Positions 59,946-62,216 of a DNA stretch of 62,216 nucleotides are shown here, in pieces. Position 1 is the stretch's first letter. Each line of letters opens with the position of its first letter. The position numbers and the translations under genes are program-made. The stretch comes from Acidimicrobiales bacterium (lineage in GTDB: Bacteria > Actinomycetota > Acidimicrobiia > Acidimicrobiales > Iamiaceae): contig JAGQSO010000040.1 in NCBI GenBank assembly GCA_020439505.1, positions 1 to 62,216 of the forward strand, given 5' to 3'. Below the pieces are notes generated by a model, which did not search any database, was not told the DNA's origin, and saw nothing but the letters and a program-made list of their open reading frames with translations.

Positions 59946-59951
59946 ACGGTA
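59946..59951 (-). promoter_or_regulatory. -10 element (TACCGT) of the VanZ-RDD gene
   Basis: Minus-strand TACCGT, 7 nt before the ATG at 59938; leaderless pattern. Confidence 0.55.
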
Positions 59952-59975
59952 CGCCACCCACACCGCTGGGTGGGG

Positions 59976-60002
59976 TTAGCACTCTCGGGTCGAGACTGCT
60001 TG
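59976..60002 (+). promoter_or_regulatory. Degenerate upstream CIRCE element
   Basis: A perfect left arm TTAGCACTC (59976-59984), 9-nt spacer, and an imperfect right arm (6 of 9 matches to GAGTGCTAA, 59994-60002). It overlaps the start of the groES -35. Confidence 0.55.
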
Positions 60003-60028
60003 CGACTGGCGGTTCCGGGCCGTATCGT
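60000..60028 (+). promoter_or_regulatory. groES promoter
   Basis: TTGCGA (60000-60005) and TATCGT (60023-60028) with the ideal 17-nt spacing. The -10 touches the intact CIRCE operator and the -35 touches the degenerate one, so HrcA bound to either would block RNA polymerase. Confidence 0.75.
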
Positions 60029-60054
60029 TAGCACTCGCAATAGAGGAGTGCTAA
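60028..60054 (+). promoter_or_regulatory. CIRCE operator (HrcA binding site)
   Basis: Exact TTAGCACTC-N9-GAGTGCTAA. It is the recognition site of the heat-shock repressor HrcA, located 51 nt before the groES start, in the leader. Confidence 0.96.
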
Positions 60055-60105
60055 CGCCCGACACCGGGTGTGCAGGCACCGAACCCACCCGCCACTGGAG
60101 GCGCA

Positions 60106-60399
60106 ATGTCCCTGAAGCCGCTCGAAGACCGGATCGTCGTCAAGCCCGGCGACGCCGAGGAGACCACCGCCAGCGGCCTGGTCATCCCCGACACCGCCAA
60201 GGAGAAGCCCCAGCAGGGCGAGGTGCTCGCCGTGGGTGAGGGCCGTTGGGACGAGGACGGCGAGAACCGCATCCCCATGGACATCAAGGTCGGCGACACC
60301 GTCGTCTACTCCAAGTACGGCGGCACCGAGATCACCGTCGACGGCCAGGACGTGCTGATCCTGAACGCCCGCGACGTTCTCGCCATCGTCGAGAAGTGA
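60106..60399 (+). CDS. groES: Co-chaperonin GroES
   Basis: 97 aa. [19 protein letters not shown], the mobile loop [18 protein letters not shown] and C-terminal [19 protein letters not shown] are typical. It caps the GroEL ring during protein folding. The ATG at 60106 has TGGAGG at good spacing. Controlled by the CIRCE/HrcA system; groEL follows after 14 nt. Confidence 0.97.
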   Translation: MSLKPLEDRIVVKPGDAEETTASGLVIPDTAKEKPQQGEVLAVGEGRWDEDGENRIPMDIKVGDTVVYSKYGGTEITVDGQDVLILNARDVLAIVEK

Positions 60400-60404
60400 G
60401 CTGA

Positions 60405-62057
<1,653 letters not shown>

Positions 62058-62084
62058 CCCATCCCCCCAAGAAATTTGCAGTAA

Positions 62085-62120
62085 CGCAAGAGCCCGGGTC
62101 CGACGGCCCGGGCTCTTGCG
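62085..62120. terminator. Hairpin terminator after groEL
   Basis: A perfect 14-bp stem CGCAAGAGCCCGGG with its complement around an 8-nt loop. It lies between groEL and the convergent partial reading frame at the window end, so it may serve both. Confidence 0.8.
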
Positions 62121-62140
62121 CGCCCGGAGGGTCGAGTCGT

Positions 62141-62216
62141 TCAGTCGGCCGTGACGGTGTCGGCCGTGACGGTGTCGGCCGTGACGGTGTCGGCCGTGAC
62201 GGTGTCGGCCGTGACG
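62141..62216 (-). CDS. Possible 3' end of a minus-strand gene encoding VTADT repeats (partial)
   Basis: On the minus strand the frame entering from the right edge reads Val-Thr-Ala-Asp-Thr repeated (four times plus VTAD) and ends at TGA (62141-62143), 24 residues in view. The end of a repeat tail at a stop codon, 20 nt before a terminator-like hairpin, supports a convergent gene. Another frame on the plus strand is also open (Ser-Ala-Val-Thr-Val), so coding is not proved. No function can be proposed from the tail. Confidence 0.45.
   Translation of the reverse strand, partial: VTADTVTADTVTADTVTADTVTAD
62145..62216. repeat. 15-bp tandem repeat at the window edge
   Basis: Unit TCGGCCGTGACGGTG, four perfect copies (62145-62204) plus 12 nt of a fifth, continuing past the window. 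Period 15 keeps codon frame. Confidence 0.92.

Noticed and set aside
62145..62216. Possible CRISPR or phage-integration repeat at the right edge
   Set aside because: 15-bp units without spacers, in frame with a stop codon; it is a coding-type minisatellite.

Overview
The window is high-GC DNA with almost no non-coding space, many 1-4 nt stop/start overlaps (ATGA, GTGA, TTGA) and frequent GTG starts. An actinobacterial WhiB regulator, actinobacterial-type HemQ, a SenX3/RegX3-like phosphate system, a CIRCE-controlled groES-groEL pair, a DUF2342 protein and MreB point to an actinobacterium. I infer the class Acidimicrobiia (Iamia, Ilumatobacter or Microthrix-like lineages), but no rRNA or tRNA gene is present to confirm this. 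No insertion sequence, prophage, CRISPR array or tRNA was found.

Layout. 0.1-1.7 kb: hemQ-larE, translationally coupled. 1.9-6.3 kb: two secreted lipoproteins in convergent orientation, a GH16 glycosidase and a 955-aa fibrinogen-domain/beta-propeller protein, separated by a terminator and an unusual 0.5-kb tandem repeat. 6.4-15.3 kb (minus strand): a tightly overlapping seven-gene cell-surface polysaccharide cluster (trypsin-DUF4214 protease, GT2, kinase-fold protein, Wzx-like flippase, Wzz-like co-polymerase, O-antigen polymerase/ligase, sulfotransferase). 15.3-19.7 kb: a small hypothetical gene, whiB, an HtrA protease, a membrane-anchored molybdopterin oxidoreductase and another small hypothetical gene. 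19.7-30.3 kb: a phosphate/polyphosphate island (PPK1 fused to a NUDIX domain, two PstS paralogues each behind its own PHO box, PstC, PstA, PstB, PhoU, a histidine kinase without membrane segments, and a RegX3-like regulator). 30.4-37.0 kb: an MFS protein with an acidic tail, a DUF2342 protein, an epimerase, a PDZ-like membrane protein, MoaE, a small membrane protein and MreB. 37.1-41.9 kb: a complete branched-chain amino-acid type ABC transporter (LivG-F-H-M-K order). 42.0-46.1 kb (minus): bioD-bioF-bioA and an alpha/beta hydrolase. 46.2-53.3 kb: NAD(P)HX repair enzyme, CBS protein, alanine racemase, a second hydrolase and the t6A cluster tsaE-tsaB-rimI-tsaD. 53.4-59.9 kb: thioesterase, acyl-CoA dehydrogenase, acetoacetate-decarboxylase-like protein, ThDP enzyme, epimerase and a VanZ-RDD fusion. 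60-62.2 kb: CIRCE, groES and groEL, a terminator, and the repeat-encoding end of a possible minus-strand gene.

The most interesting points are these. (1) About fifteen genes carry a TANNNT -10 hexamer only 6-8 nt before the start codon, predicting leaderless mRNAs and fixing many starts. (2) The phosphate island has a kinase/NUDIX fusion and two PHO-box promoters of identical geometry. (3) Its sensor kinase is soluble and lies in the same frame as phoU, with one TGA between them. (4) The polysaccharide locus is bracketed by a protease and a sulfotransferase and has a co-polymerase whose kinase-like domain has lost its P-loop. (5) A tandem repeat with internal inverted repeats lies between two secreted-protein genes. 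All functional statements rest on motif recognition by eye; no database search was run.
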